A stretch of DNA of 64,000 bases from UBA1757 sp963617485 (lineage in GTDB: Bacteria > Bacteroidota > Bacteroidia > Bacteroidales > UBA1402). The stretch is taken from contig CAVEPA010000011.1 of NCBI GenBank assembly GCA_963617485.1, positions 3,437 to 67,436 of the forward strand. The letters run 5' to 3'. Shown in pieces: positions 27,325-36,550 of this stretch. Each line of letters opens with the position of its first letter. The first letter of the stretch is position 1. A program made the position numbers and the translations under genes. A model generated the notes under the pieces. The model was not told the DNA's origin. It saw only the letters and a list, made by a program, of their open reading frames with translations, and ran no database searches.

Positions 27325-29373
27325 ATGATAGACCAGAACACCGTCAACAAAATACTGGACACCGCCCGCATCGAAGAGGTTATCGGCGACTTTGTAACTT
27401 TGCGCAAAAGCGGCGCGAACTACATGGGTCTTTGTCCTTTCCACGACGAGAAGACCCCTTCTTTCAGCGTGTCGCCCTCCAAGGGAATTTTCAAGTGTTT
27501 CAGTTGCGGCAAGGGAGGCAATGTGGTGCACTTCATCAAGGAGCACGAGCAGCTTTCCTACAGCGAGGCGCTCAAGTGGCTGGCCCGCCGCTACCGCATC
27601 GAAGTGGTGGAAAAGGAACTCACCGAAGACGAGAAGCGCATCAACGACGAGCGCGAGAGCATGTTCATCGTCAACGGTTTTGCCCGCGACTACTTTATCG
27701 ACAAGCTGTTCAACAGCCCCGAAGGGCAAAGTATCGGCATGGCCTATTTCCAGGGACAGCGCCACCTGCGCGAGGACATCATCCGCAGGTTCCAGCTCGG
27801 CTACTGCAGCGAGCAGCGCGATGCCTTCAGCAGCAAAGCCCTGCAAAGCGGTTACCGTCAGGATATTCTCGTCAAGACCGGTCTGAGCATCGAAACTGGC
27901 AACCACAGTCTGCTGGACCGTTACCGCGGACGCGTCATCTTTCCCGTGCACAGCATTTCGGGCAAAATCGTGGCTTTCGGCGGACGCATTCTCAAGAAAG
28001 ACGACAAGCTGGCCAAATACGTCAATTCACCCGAATCGGAAATCTACAGCAAGAGCGCAGAGCTCTACGGCCTGTACTTCGCCAAGAAAAGCATTACCAA
28101 GGAGAACTGCTGTTATTTGGTGGAAGGTTATCTGGATGTCATATCCATGCACCAGGCGGGTATCGAGAACGTTGTGGCTTCGTCGGGCACTTCCCTCACC
28201 CACGGGCAGATTCGCCTCATACACCGTTTCAGCGAGAACATCACGGTGCTCTACGATGGCGATGCGGCCGGCATTAAAGCCGCGTTGCGCGGTATCAACC
28301 TCTTGCTCGAAGACGGCATGAACGTAAAGGTGGTGCTGCTGCCCGACGGCGAAGACCCCGATTCCTACGCCCAAAGCCACAGCGCCAGCGAAGTGCGCGA
28401 GTATATCCGCCAACACGAGTGCGACTTTATTCGTTTCAAGACCGATATCCTGCTCAAAGACAGCGCCGACGACCCCGTGTCGCGGGCCCGTATCATTCAG
28501 GACATTGTGGAAAGCATTGCGCTGATACCCAATCCCATCATACGCTCGGAATACGTCAAGGCATGCAGCCACCAGCTCCAGACCCGCGAAGAACTGCTGA
28601 TAGACGAACTGAACCGGCGTCTGGCCGGTCAGGCAGAAAGGGCCCGCCAAAAACGCGCCTACGAAAGCCAGCATCAAGGACAGGACGGGCAGTCGGCCCT
28701 GCAGCCGGCAGGACAAGAGCCGACAGAGGGGCCATCACCACAAGAGCAGCCCGAGACTCCGGCCAAGCGTCCCGGTCCGGCCCCGGTGCGCGACCATCGC
28801 GACGACTACGAAAAGAACCTGCTCAAGATGGTGGTCCGCTATGGCGAGCGTCCGCTCTGCACAGACCAGGAAGACGGGCAGGAAATCAGTGTATTGGCAT
28901 ACATCAAAAACGAGCTCGAAGGTGATGACATCGACTTCAGGCATCCCGTCTACCACGATATGCTGCACGAGGCTTACCAACATATGGACGAAGCGGATTT
29001 TGTACCGGAACGTTACTTTTTGCGCCACGCCCGCAACGAATTCAGCATGGTGGCCGCCGAGCTGGTGACCGATCGCTACGAGCTGAGCAGAATCTACCGC
29101 AACGATGACGACAACCAGACTTCTTCGCTCAACTTTATCCGCAAGGTCGAAAAGGAGGAAGACACACTGCTCGAGCTCGTCCCCAAACTGATTACCGAAC
29201 TGAAATACCGCATTTTGCGCGACAAGTTAAGCCAAACCGCCCAAGACATCAAGCAAGCCGAAAAAAACGGACGCAACGACGAGCTGCTGCGTCTGATGAA
29301 AGACTACAGCGAGATGCGCCAAGTGGAAAAAGAGCTGGCCAAAGCATTGGGAGAGCGCATCATAAGCAGATAA
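27325..29373 (+). CDS. dnaG: DNA primase
   Basis: Makes RNA primers for replication. From the ATG at 27325 (MIDQNTVNKIL) the protein has 682 residues; the TTG at 27307 is a less likely start. The CHC2 zinc finger has C37, H40, C58 and C61; the catalytic core contains a Toprim domain with YLVEGYLDVISMHQAG and VLYDGDAAG. A Pro/Gln/Glu-rich low-complexity linker (about 435-495) separates it from the C-terminal DnaB-interacting helical domain. Conserved single-copy gene. Confidence 0.96.
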   Translation: MIDQNTVNKILDTARIEEVIGDFVTLRKSGANYMGLCPFHDEKTPSFSVSPSKGIFKCFSCGKGGNVVHFIKEHEQLSYSEALKWLARRYRIEVVEKELTEDEKRINDERESMFIVNGFARDYFIDKLFNSPEGQSIGMAYFQGQRHLREDIIRRFQLGYCSEQRDAFSSKALQSGYRQDILVKTGLSIETGNHSLLDRYRGRVIFPVHSISGKIVAFGGRILKKDDKLAKYVNSPESEIYSKSAELYGLYFAKKSITKENCCYLVEGYLDVISMHQAGIENVVASSGTSLTHGQIRLIHRFSENITVLYDGDAAGIKAALRGINLLLEDGMNVKVVLLPDGEDPDSYAQSHSASEVREYIRQHECDFIRFKTDILLKDSADDPVSRARIIQDIVESIALIPNPIIRSEYVKACSHQLQTREELLIDELNRRLAGQAERARQKRAYESQHQGQDGQSALQPAGQEPTEGPSPQEQPETPAKRPGPAPVRDHRDDYEKNLLKMVVRYGERPLCTDQEDGQEISVLAYIKNELEGDDIDFRHPVYHDMLHEAYQHMDEADFVPERYFLRHARNEFSMVAAELVTDRYELSRIYRNDDDNQTSSLNFIRKVEKEEDTLLELVPKLITELKYRILRDKLSQTAQDIKQAEKNGRNDELLRLMKDYSEMRQVEKELAKALGERIISR

Positions 29374-29409
29374 TACCCATCATCACAAACCTTTCAAACC
29401 CTTACAACC

Positions 29410-30339
29410 ATGCCATTTCTGGAAACGAAAGACATTGTCAAAGACTACAGCGGACACCGGGCGCTCGACAAAGTGAGCATCCAAGTGAACGAGGGCAAAA
29501 TCTACGGACTGCTCGGCCCCAACGGTGCGGGCAAGAGTACCCTTATCCGCATCATCAACCGTATTACCATGGCCGATAGCGGTAGCGTGCTTTTCGACGG
29601 AAGGCCCATGCAAGATTCCGACGTACGCAACATAGGCTATCTGCCCGAAGAACGTGGCCTCTACAAAAAAATGAAAGTAGCCGAGCAAGCCATTTATCTG
29701 GCCCAACTGAAAGGTCTCAGCCGCAACGACGCGCGCCAGCGCCTGCGCTATTGGTTCGACAAATTCGACATTCGTTCCTGGGCCGACAAGAAACTTGAAG
29801 AGTTGTCCAAAGGCATGCAGCAAAAAGTACAGTTCATCATCACCGTGATGCACGAGCCGCGTTTCCTTATTCTGGACGAGCCTTTCAGCGGATTCGACCC
29901 CGTGAACGCCCAGCTTATCCGCAGCGAGATTCTCGAACTCAAGAAGCAAGGAGCCACCATCATGTTCTCTACGCACAATATGGCTTCGGTAGAGGAAATA
30001 TGCGATGAAATCGGACTAATCAACCGTTCGCATCTGGTTTTGCAGGGCAAAGTTGACGAAATACGCGAAAGCCACCGTCAGGGGCTGCTGCAAGTGAAGG
30101 TGCGCCGTCCGGAAACTTCCCTTTCCATCGAAGAATTGCTCGGTTCGCAGTGCTACACTTGGGACAATCTGGTGGAAAACGATATGTACTGGACCTTCAA
30201 CCTGCACGCACAAAATAGCGACAAGGCTGCCATTTTCGGCGAATTGAACGACAAATTCGACCTTATCAGCTTCGAAGAACTCATTCCCAACATGAACGAC
30301 ATTTTTATTCAAACCGTTCAGAAAATCAACGCAAAATGA
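29410..30339 (+). CDS. ABC transporter ATP-binding protein (ABC-2 / NatA type)
   Basis: A 309-residue ATPase with Walker A GPNGAGKST, the signature ELSKGMQQKVQF (a relaxed LSGGQ), Walker B FLILDEPFSGFD and the H-loop STHNM. A C-terminal ~90-residue extension is typical of the NatA-like exporter family. Its stop overlaps the permease start (ATGA), so the two form a transporter. The substrate is unknown; NatAB homologues export Na+ or act on lipids, drugs or peptides. Confidence 0.9.
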   Translation: MPFLETKDIVKDYSGHRALDKVSIQVNEGKIYGLLGPNGAGKSTLIRIINRITMADSGSVLFDGRPMQDSDVRNIGYLPEERGLYKKMKVAEQAIYLAQLKGLSRNDARQRLRYWFDKFDIRSWADKKLEELSKGMQQKVQFIITVMHEPRFLILDEPFSGFDPVNAQLIRSEILELKKQGATIMFSTHNMASVEEICDEIGLINRSHLVLQGKVDEIRESHRQGLLQVKVRRPETSLSIEELLGSQCYTWDNLVENDMYWTFNLHAQNSDKAAIFGELNDKFDLISFEELIPNMNDIFIQTVQKINAK

Positions 30340-31652
30340 ACAACTTAGGCATCATCATAGCCCGCGAGTACAACACGCGAGTGCGCAAGAAATCTTTTAT
30401 CATCCTTACTTTCCTCACCCCCGTGCTGATGGTGGCCCTTATTATGGTGCCGATCTTGCTCTCGACCATCAAGGACAGCAACACCAAGGAAATTGCCGTC
30501 TACGATGAAAGCGGACAATATGTCAGCCGTCTGACATCCAGCCAGCAGTATCACTTCAGCGTGTACGACAAGCCCATTCAACATCTGACGGCCGAAGAAA
30601 AAGCTGCTTTCACCGCATTTTTATCCATTCAGGGCAACCTGAGCGACGATAGCGGCCGGGTACAGTTCTATTCGCTCAAACAAATTCCCATGGAAATGAA
30701 GGACGAAGTGGTAGGACAGTTGCGCAATTTGGCCACTCAAGACAAAATTGCTTCCTACAACATTCCCGAATTGGCACAGATTTTGCAAGATGTGAAGATA
30801 TCAGTATCGGCCGAAAGCATCATTTGGTCTGAAAAGGACGCGGATGCCGAAAAGAAGACATCTTCCGAACTGTCGATGGTGATAGGTATGGTAGCGACCA
30901 TGCTCATTTACATGTTTATTTTCATTTACGGAGCTATGGTGATGAACGGCGTGGTAGAAGAGAAATCCAACCGCATCGTGGAAATCATCGTTTCATCGGT
31001 AAAGCCCTTCCAGCTGATGATGGGCAAGATTATCGGCATCGCCCTGGTGGGACTTACGCAGGTTGCCTTGTGGGTAGTGCTGGCACTGGTGCTGGCCGGT
31101 GTAGCAGGCAATATGTTCAACATTTCCACCGACCCATCCGCCTTGATGGAAAGCAGCGGCGCAATAGCTGCCGGCACCCAGGGCATGAGCCTGAGCAGCG
31201 AGGTAATGGAAGGCATTCAACTGGTACAGTCGTTCAATTGGGCGCAGATACTTTTCTGGTTCATCCTCTTCTTTATCGGCGGCTACCTGCTGTATGCCTC
31301 AATCTTTGCGGCCATCGGCGGTGCGGTAGACAACAACGAAGATTCCAGCCAGTTCTCTTTACCGGTGACGATACCCGTGCTGTTTGCCCTGTACGTAGGT
31401 ATCTACGGTGCCATGAACCCCGAAGGCCCGCTGGTTTTCTGGTGTTCGTTCATCCCCTTCTTCTCGCCCATCGTCATGATGGTGCGTCTGCCGGCCGGCG
31501 TCCCTGCCTGGGAGTTGTGGCTGTCGTTCGGCATCCTGGTGGCCACCTTCCTGCTTACGGTGAAATTGGCCGCCAAAATCTATCGGACAGGTATTCTGAT
31601 GTATGGCAAAAAAGTAACATACAAAGACCTGTGGAAATGGTTGAAATACTGA
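30336..31652 (+). CDS. ABC-2 type transporter permease (NatB-like)
   Basis: A 438-residue membrane protein with one N-terminal helix (about 20-44), a large extracytoplasmic loop of some 130 residues, and five further helices from about residue 185. The EEKSNRIVEIIVSSVKPFQLMMGKIIG segment is the hallmark of the NatB/ABC-2 permease family. It overlaps the ATPase gene by 4 bases. Confidence 0.9.
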   Translation: MNNLGIIIAREYNTRVRKKSFIILTFLTPVLMVALIMVPILLSTIKDSNTKEIAVYDESGQYVSRLTSSQQYHFSVYDKPIQHLTAEEKAAFTAFLSIQGNLSDDSGRVQFYSLKQIPMEMKDEVVGQLRNLATQDKIASYNIPELAQILQDVKISVSAESIIWSEKDADAEKKTSSELSMVIGMVATMLIYMFIFIYGAMVMNGVVEEKSNRIVEIIVSSVKPFQLMMGKIIGIALVGLTQVALWVVLALVLAGVAGNMFNISTDPSALMESSGAIAAGTQGMSLSSEVMEGIQLVQSFNWAQILFWFILFFIGGYLLYASIFAAIGGAVDNNEDSSQFSLPVTIPVLFALYVGIYGAMNPEGPLVFWCSFIPFFSPIVMMVRLPAGVPAWELWLSFGILVATFLLTVKLAAKIYRTGILMYGKKVTYKDLWKWLKY

Positions 31653-31669
31653 TAAAACCGCTATATTTG
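31641..31669 (+). promoter_or_regulatory. Promoter of rsfS-ftsH-cdsA
   Basis: TTG at 31641-31643 (inside the end of the permease gene), an 18-base spacer, TATATTTG at 31662-31669, then 29 bases to the rsfS ATG. Confidence 0.6.
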
Positions 31670-31698
31670 CGAACGAGATATTTTTATACGAGACATAA

Positions 31699-32055
31699 AT
31701 GACAGACAACCCGACACTCATCAAACACATGGTCGATGCCATCCAAGAGCGCAAAGGCAAGCAGATCAAGATTGTAGATATGACCAAGATCGACTCGGTC
31801 TGCGACTATTTCGTCATTTGCGAGGGCAATTCCAACACCCAGATTTCGGCCATCTGCGACTCCATCTGGGATCATGTCCGCGAACAGTGCGGCGTGAAAC
31901 CTTTTGCTGCCGAAGGCTTGCAGAACGCCGTGTGGATAGCCATGGACTATGGCGACATTATGGTGCATATCTTCGACCGCGAAACCCGTCGTTTCTACGA
32001 CCTCGAGCATCTTTGGGACGATGCCGAACTGACTGAAATTCCCGATTTGGACTAA
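31699..32055 (+). CDS. rsfS: Ribosomal silencing factor RsfS
   Basis: A 118-residue Iojap/RsfS protein that binds L14 on the large ribosomal subunit and blocks subunit joining under poor nutrition. The family motif KIDSVCDYFVICEGNSNTQI and the following GDIMVHIFDRETRRFYDLEHLW are clear. It is separated from ftsH by 11 bases. Confidence 0.94.
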   Translation: MTDNPTLIKHMVDAIQERKGKQIKIVDMTKIDSVCDYFVICEGNSNTQISAICDSIWDHVREQCGVKPFAAEGLQNAVWIAMDYGDIMVHIFDRETRRFYDLEHLWDDAELTEIPDLD

Positions 32056-32066
32056 ATATCTATTCC

Positions 32067-34034
32067 ATGGAAGAAAACAGCAACAATCACCCTTCCGGCA
32101 ACCGGAAGCCCAAGTTCCGCTTCAGTATCTATTGGGTTTACGCCCTTATTTTGCTCGGTTTGTTCGGCACCAACCTGTTCGGCCCGAGAAACGGCGGCGT
32201 ACACGAGATTTCCTGGAGCAAAATGGAAAGCTACATCAAGGAAAACAAGATTCAGGCCATCACCTGCTTCTCCAACAAGAATCTGGCCGAACTCAGCGTA
32301 CGTGAAGCCTATCTGAAGGAATTCTTCGGAGACAAGGTGAACGTGAAGAACCCGCCTGTATTCTCGGTCAAGATTCCCTCGGCCGACGAGTTGAACCAAT
32401 TTCTTGCCGAAGTGAAGAGCCAACAAGACTTGGACATTGAAGTAACCTACAAGGAGAGTTCCAACACTTTTTTGCAGATACTCATCAATTTCGGGCCTTT
32501 CCTGCTGCTGATAGCCGTCTGGATTTATCTGATGCGGCGCATGTCGGCCGGCCCCGGCGGGGCCGGCTCGGGCGGTGTGTTCAACGTGGGCAAATCGCAG
32601 GCCCAACTTTTCGACAAGGGCACGACCAACCGCGTCACTTTCAAGGATGTGGCCGGTCTTAGCGAAGCCAAACAGGAAGTGGAGGAAATCGTTTCCTTCC
32701 TGAAAAACCCCTCGAAATACACCGAATTGGGCGGCAAGATTCCCAAGGGCGCGCTGCTGATTGGCCCTCCCGGCACCGGCAAGACTTTGCTGGCCAAAGC
32801 CGTAGCCGGCGAAGCCGATGTACCCTTCTTCTCCATGTCGGGTAGCGACTTTGTAGAAATGTTTGTCGGCGTAGGTGCCTCGCGTGTGCGCGACCTCTTC
32901 CGTCAAGCCAAGGAAAAGGCTCCTTGTATCGTTTTCATCGATGAAATTGATGCGGTTGGACGCGCACGCGGCAAGAATCCCAACATGGGTTCCAACGATG
33001 AAAGAGAGAATACGCTCAACCAGCTGCTGACCGAAATGGACGGTTTCGGAAGCAACAGCGGTGTCATCATTCTGGCTGCCACCAACCGCGCCGATATTCT
33101 GGACAAAGCCTTGATGCGTGCCGGCCGTTTCGACCGTCAAATCAGCGTCGACCTGCCCGACATCAACGAGCGCCAGGAGATTTTCGAAGTTCACCTGCGT
33201 CCGCTCAAGCTTCACGAGGAAGTTTCCAGCGAGTTTTTGGCCAAACAGACCCCAGGATTTTCCGGTGCCGACATCGCCAACGTCTGCAACGAAGCGGCGC
33301 TGATTGCTGCCCGCAAGAACAAGGCCTGCATCGAGAAACAAGATTTCATGGATGCCGTCGACCGTATTGTGGGTGGTCTGGAAAAGAAGAACAAGATTAT
33401 GACCGTGAGCGAAAAGAAATCCATCGCCATACACGAAGCCGGTCATGCAACACTAAGCTGGATGCTGGAATATGCGCACCCGCTCATCAAGGTAACTATC
33501 GTGCCGCGCGGCAAGGCTTTAGGTGCTGCCTGGTACCTGCCCGAAGAACGCCAGCTCACCACCAAAGAGCAGATGCTCGACGAGATATGTTCGCTGCTGG
33601 GCGGTAGGGCCGCCGAAGAGCTTTTCCTCGGTACGGTCTGCACCGGTGCCTTGAACGACTTGGAAAGAGTATCCAAACAGGCTTACGCCATTGTCACCTA
33701 TTACGGCATGAGCGACAAGCTGTCGAATTTGTCTTATTACGACTCCACGGGCAACAGCGAATTTGCTTTCCGCCAGCCTTACAGCGAAGAAACCGCCCAA
33801 CTCATCGACAAAGAGGTAAAAGCCCTTATCGATGAGCAGTACGAGAGAGCCAAGCGCATCTTGCGCGAGCAGGCAGACGGCCATCGTCAGCTGGCCGATT
33901 TATTGGTAGAACGCGAGGTTATTTTTGCCGATGATTTGGAGAAGATTTTCGGCAAACGCACCTGGACTTCCCGCACCGAAGAGCTCTATCAAGAAAACAA
34001 GAAGCTCAACAGTAATCAACAGCAAAACGGATAA
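32067..34034 (+). CDS. ftsH: ATP-dependent zinc metalloprotease FtsH
   Basis: Membrane-anchored AAA+ protease of 655 residues. Two transmembrane helices (about 20-38 and 135-155) flank a periplasmic domain. Walker A is GPPGTGKT at 233-240 and Walker B is IVFIDEIDAVG; the second region of homology is NRADILDKALMRAGRFDRQ. The zinc site is HEAGH at 456-460 with a downstream aspartate in LNDLERVSKQ. It degrades misfolded or regulated membrane and cytosolic proteins and usually controls lipid A synthesis. Cotranscribed with rsfS and cdsA. Confidence 0.97.
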   Translation: MEENSNNHPSGNRKPKFRFSIYWVYALILLGLFGTNLFGPRNGGVHEISWSKMESYIKENKIQAITCFSNKNLAELSVREAYLKEFFGDKVNVKNPPVFSVKIPSADELNQFLAEVKSQQDLDIEVTYKESSNTFLQILINFGPFLLLIAVWIYLMRRMSAGPGGAGSGGVFNVGKSQAQLFDKGTTNRVTFKDVAGLSEAKQEVEEIVSFLKNPSKYTELGGKIPKGALLIGPPGTGKTLLAKAVAGEADVPFFSMSGSDFVEMFVGVGASRVRDLFRQAKEKAPCIVFIDEIDAVGRARGKNPNMGSNDERENTLNQLLTEMDGFGSNSGVIILAATNRADILDKALMRAGRFDRQISVDLPDINERQEIFEVHLRPLKLHEEVSSEFLAKQTPGFSGADIANVCNEAALIAARKNKACIEKQDFMDAVDRIVGGLEKKNKIMTVSEKKSIAIHEAGHATLSWMLEYAHPLIKVTIVPRGKALGAAWYLPEERQLTTKEQMLDEICSLLGGRAAEELFLGTVCTGALNDLERVSKQAYAIVTYYGMSDKLSNLSYYDSTGNSEFAFRQPYSEETAQLIDKEVKALIDEQYERAKRILREQADGHRQLADLLVEREVIFADDLEKIFGKRTWTSRTEELYQENKKLNSNQQQNG

Positions 34035-34037
34035 ATT

Positions 34038-34874
34038 ATGTTGCGCAGAATCATCAGCGGGACCATTTATGTATTGGTAGTGGTGGGCGGCATTCTTGCG
34101 GGCTGCCTGCATCCTTGGGCCTATATCGCCGTTTTCGGCCTGATATGTTCCTTAAGCCTCTATGAATTCATCCGTCTGATGAACCAACATGACGCTTGCC
34201 ATATCAGTTCATGGCTCAATATCACGGCCGGCATTGTGCTCTTCATTTCGGGCTATGCCTATTTTTCCGGACAATGCAATGCAGCGGCCTTCCTGCCTTG
34301 GTTGGTCTTTTTCTTGATATTCTGTATCAGGGACATCTATGTAAATCCCCAAGAGAACATGCACAGCATCGCCTACAGTTTCTTTGCCCAAGTCTACATT
34401 TCCTTGCCGATGATGTTGCTGTCGGGCATTGCATTCCAGCAACAGGACGGTGCCAGGGTCTATTGTCCGGAGCTACTGCTGTCGCTGTACGCCTTTATCT
34501 GGATTTCAGACACCTTTGCCTATCTGATGGGTGTCAGTCTGGGGCGCATCTTCAAACATCCCTTTATGGCAAGGATTTCGCCCAAGAAGACCTGGGAAGG
34601 CTTTGTGGGCGGCGTAGTCTTTACCCTGCTGGCCGGTTATCTGACCTCTTTGCTGTTGCCCTCGCTGATGAATACTTGGCAATGGATGGGGCTGGCCTTG
34701 GTCATTGCGCTTAGCGGTGTCTACGGCGACTTGTTCGCATCGCTCATCAAACGCAGCACGGGCGTGAAGGACTTCGGCAAGATTATGCCCGGTCACGGCG
34801 GCATGCTCGACCGCATCGACAGTAGCCTGCTGGCCATCCCGGCCAGTGTCATCTACTGCTATTTCGTCCTGTAG
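34038..34874 (+). CDS. cdsA: Phosphatidate cytidylyltransferase
   Basis: A 278-residue integral membrane enzyme that makes CDP-diacylglycerol from phosphatidate and CTP. The C-terminal signature LIKRSTGVKDFGKIMPGHGG followed by LDRIDS is clear, after about seven or eight hydrophobic helices. It starts 3 bases after the ftsH stop. Confidence 0.95.
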   Translation: MLRRIISGTIYVLVVVGGILAGCLHPWAYIAVFGLICSLSLYEFIRLMNQHDACHISSWLNITAGIVLFISGYAYFSGQCNAAAFLPWLVFFLIFCIRDIYVNPQENMHSIAYSFFAQVYISLPMMLLSGIAFQQQDGARVYCPELLLSLYAFIWISDTFAYLMGVSLGRIFKHPFMARISPKKTWEGFVGGVVFTLLAGYLTSLLLPSLMNTWQWMGLALVIALSGVYGDLFASLIKRSTGVKDFGKIMPGHGGMLDRIDSSLLAIPASVIYCYFVL

Positions 34875-34908
34875 ACCGCACTTCTTAACTTTTTTATACA
34901 ATTTTCGT

Positions 34909-34936
34909 CTGAGGCATTAAACCATTAGTGCCTCAG
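34909..34936 (+). other. Hairpin between cdsA and the ECF sigma gene
   Basis: Inverted repeat ctgaggcattaa / ttagtgcctcag (12 pairs with one G-U) around an ACCA loop, 30 bases before the sigma factor ATG. No U-run follows. It could be a 5'-leader structure of the sigma mRNA or a factor-assisted terminator of cdsA. Confidence 0.5.
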
Positions 34937-34965
34937 CTTGTCTAAACTCTGGATTTTGAAAGAAA

Positions 34966-35520
34966 ATGGACGCACTTACCGATAAAAGAATCACTGAAAT
35001 GCTGCGCAAACCTGACAACAGGCGTCAGGCATTCAGCATGCTGGTGAAAGAAATGTCGGAAGAGTTGTATTGGCAAATCCGAAGAATCGTTCTCTCGCAC
35101 GACTGCGCCAACGATGCCTTGCAGAACACCTTTCTGAAGGTTTGGGAGCATCTCGACCAGTTCAAAGGCGATTCAAAGTTATCCACTTGGATGTACCGCA
35201 TCGCCATCAACGAGAGTTTCAGTTTGCTGAATAAAGAACGCATGGCTTCGCTCAGCAGCTTGGACGATTTGGAAGACACATGCCTACAGCATTTGCGCAG
35301 CGACCCCTATTTCGACGGTGACGAGGTGGAATGTCAACTGCAAGCAGCCATCTTGAGCCTGCCCGACAAACAGCGGCTGGTCTTTCAAATGAAATATTAT
35401 CAAGAGAAGTCTTACGAAGAAATATCCGAAATTACAGGCACTTCGGTGGGGGCTCTGAAAGCTTCCTATCATCACGCGGTGAAAAAAATCGAAGCCTATA
35501 TGACGGCCAACAGTATATAA
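34966..35520 (+). CDS. ECF-type RNA polymerase sigma factor
   Basis: A 184-residue sigma-70-like protein with only regions 2 and 4. Region 2 (about 20-95) has DCANDALQNTFLKVWEHLDQFKGDSKLSTWMYRIAINE; region 4 (about 125-180) has LPDKQRLVFQMKYYQEKSYEEISEITGTSVGALKASYHHAVKKI. It is followed after one base by a small single-TM protein, the usual arrangement of an anti-sigma factor. The regulon is unknown. Confidence 0.92.
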   Translation: MDALTDKRITEMLRKPDNRRQAFSMLVKEMSEELYWQIRRIVLSHDCANDALQNTFLKVWEHLDQFKGDSKLSTWMYRIAINESFSLLNKERMASLSSLDDLEDTCLQHLRSDPYFDGDEVECQLQAAILSLPDKQRLVFQMKYYQEKSYEEISEITGTSVGALKASYHHAVKKIEAYMTANSI

Positions 35521-35521
35521 A

Positions 35522-35914
35522 ATGAAAAACTACCAATTGCCCGAAGACGCGCACAAAGATGCCTTCAAATTGCCCGAGAACTACTTCCAGGAGTTCCAGC
35601 AGCAGATAGAAGAGAAAGTCGACAGTATGGAAGCTGCCAAGAAACAGCAAGCTGAGGTGATTCCTATGTGGACCAAAATCAGACCCTACCTATATCTGGC
35701 AGCCATGTTCGTGATACTTTTTGTCGGAATCCGAGGCTTTCTGTATGTAACAGACGATAAAGCCCCCGGCATCGCCCAAGAATTGCTTGAACAGCCCGAC
35801 AACTTCCCTCTCGAGAGCGAATACAGCGCCGAAGAATACCTGATGGGGTCTGTCAGTGCCTCTACCATGCTGTATTACCTTTACGAAGATGCTATTACTG
35901 AACCCAATAAATAA
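35522..35914 (+). CDS. Small single-TM protein, putative anti-sigma factor
   Basis: A 130-residue protein with a charged cytoplasmic N-terminus (FKLPENYFQEFQQQI), one transmembrane helix at about 55-75 and a ~55-residue acidic extracytoplasmic tail. I see no zinc-binding HX3CX2C motif. The position one base behind an ECF sigma gene and the topology fit an anti-sigma factor, but the sequence alone does not prove it. Confidence 0.65.
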   Translation: MKNYQLPEDAHKDAFKLPENYFQEFQQQIEEKVDSMEAAKKQQAEVIPMWTKIRPYLYLAAMFVILFVGIRGFLYVTDDKAPGIAQELLEQPDNFPLESEYSAEEYLMGSVSASTMLYYLYEDAITEPNK

Positions 35915-35921
35915 ACGTCCT

Positions 35922-36542
35922 ATGAAAAAATTTCTCGTTTTCTTTCTCAGTTTGTGCCTGAGTTGTGGTTTTGCCTCGGCACAAGATAAGCAAGACAATC
36001 AAAAAGACCAGAAGGCCCGCGAGGAGCGTAAACAGGCATTTGCCGAAATGAAACTCCGCCTGATGGCCTACTACACCGCCGAAGTGGGCATGACCGGCGA
36101 AGAAGCCGAAGCTTTCTGGCCCATTTACGACAAGTTCCAGAAACAGCGCTGGGTGCTTAACCACGAACGTCACAAACTCATGCGCAACCACCGCGAAACC
36201 AAGCACAACGATGGCAAGGCAACCAAAAAGGGAAACAAGAAACAGGAGAGCATCAATTACGAAGAGGCCAATGCCAAACTCCTGCAACTCAAGCATCAGG
36301 AAGCCGACCTTATGGACGAATTCCACAAAGAAATGAGTACCGTGCTGTCGCCCGAAAAGATGTATATGTTCTACTGCGCCGAAGAGGAATTCACCCGCCA
36401 GATGACCATGCGTATCGACAACAACCGTCAAGGCAACCGCAAGGGCGGTGACAACCAAGGTCCTCGTCAAGACCAAGGCAGACCGCAAGGCGGCCCACAG
36501 GGTGGTCCTCAAGACGGTCCTCAGGGCGAACCCCAAGACTAA
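35922..36542 (+). CDS. Spy/CpxP-like periplasmic protein with Gly/Pro/Gln tail
   Basis: Using the ATG at 35922 the protein has 206 residues and a signal peptide cut near A20-Q21. The mature part is helical and rich in Lys, Glu and Gln; EVGMTGEEAEAFWPIYDKFQ and a later STVLSPEKMYMFYCAEEEF resemble the paired LTxxQ-type helices of Spy/CpxP/heavy-metal-resistor proteins. The last ~35 residues are a low-complexity QGGPQGGPQDGP-type tail. It lies 7 bases after the anti-sigma-like gene, so it is plausibly an envelope-stress effector of this sigma unit. Confidence 0.7.
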   Translation: MKKFLVFFLSLCLSCGFASAQDKQDNQKDQKAREERKQAFAEMKLRLMAYYTAEVGMTGEEAEAFWPIYDKFQKQRWVLNHERHKLMRNHRETKHNDGKATKKGNKKQESINYEEANAKLLQLKHQEADLMDEFHKEMSTVLSPEKMYMFYCAEEEFTRQMTMRIDNNRQGNRKGGDNQGPRQDQGRPQGGPQGGPQDGPQGEPQD

Positions 36543-36550
36543 AGCTGTCC

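Noticed and set aside
32052..33446. 464-codon frame antisense to ftsH
   Set aside because: Antisense shadow of a strongly conserved gene, with no recognisable domain.
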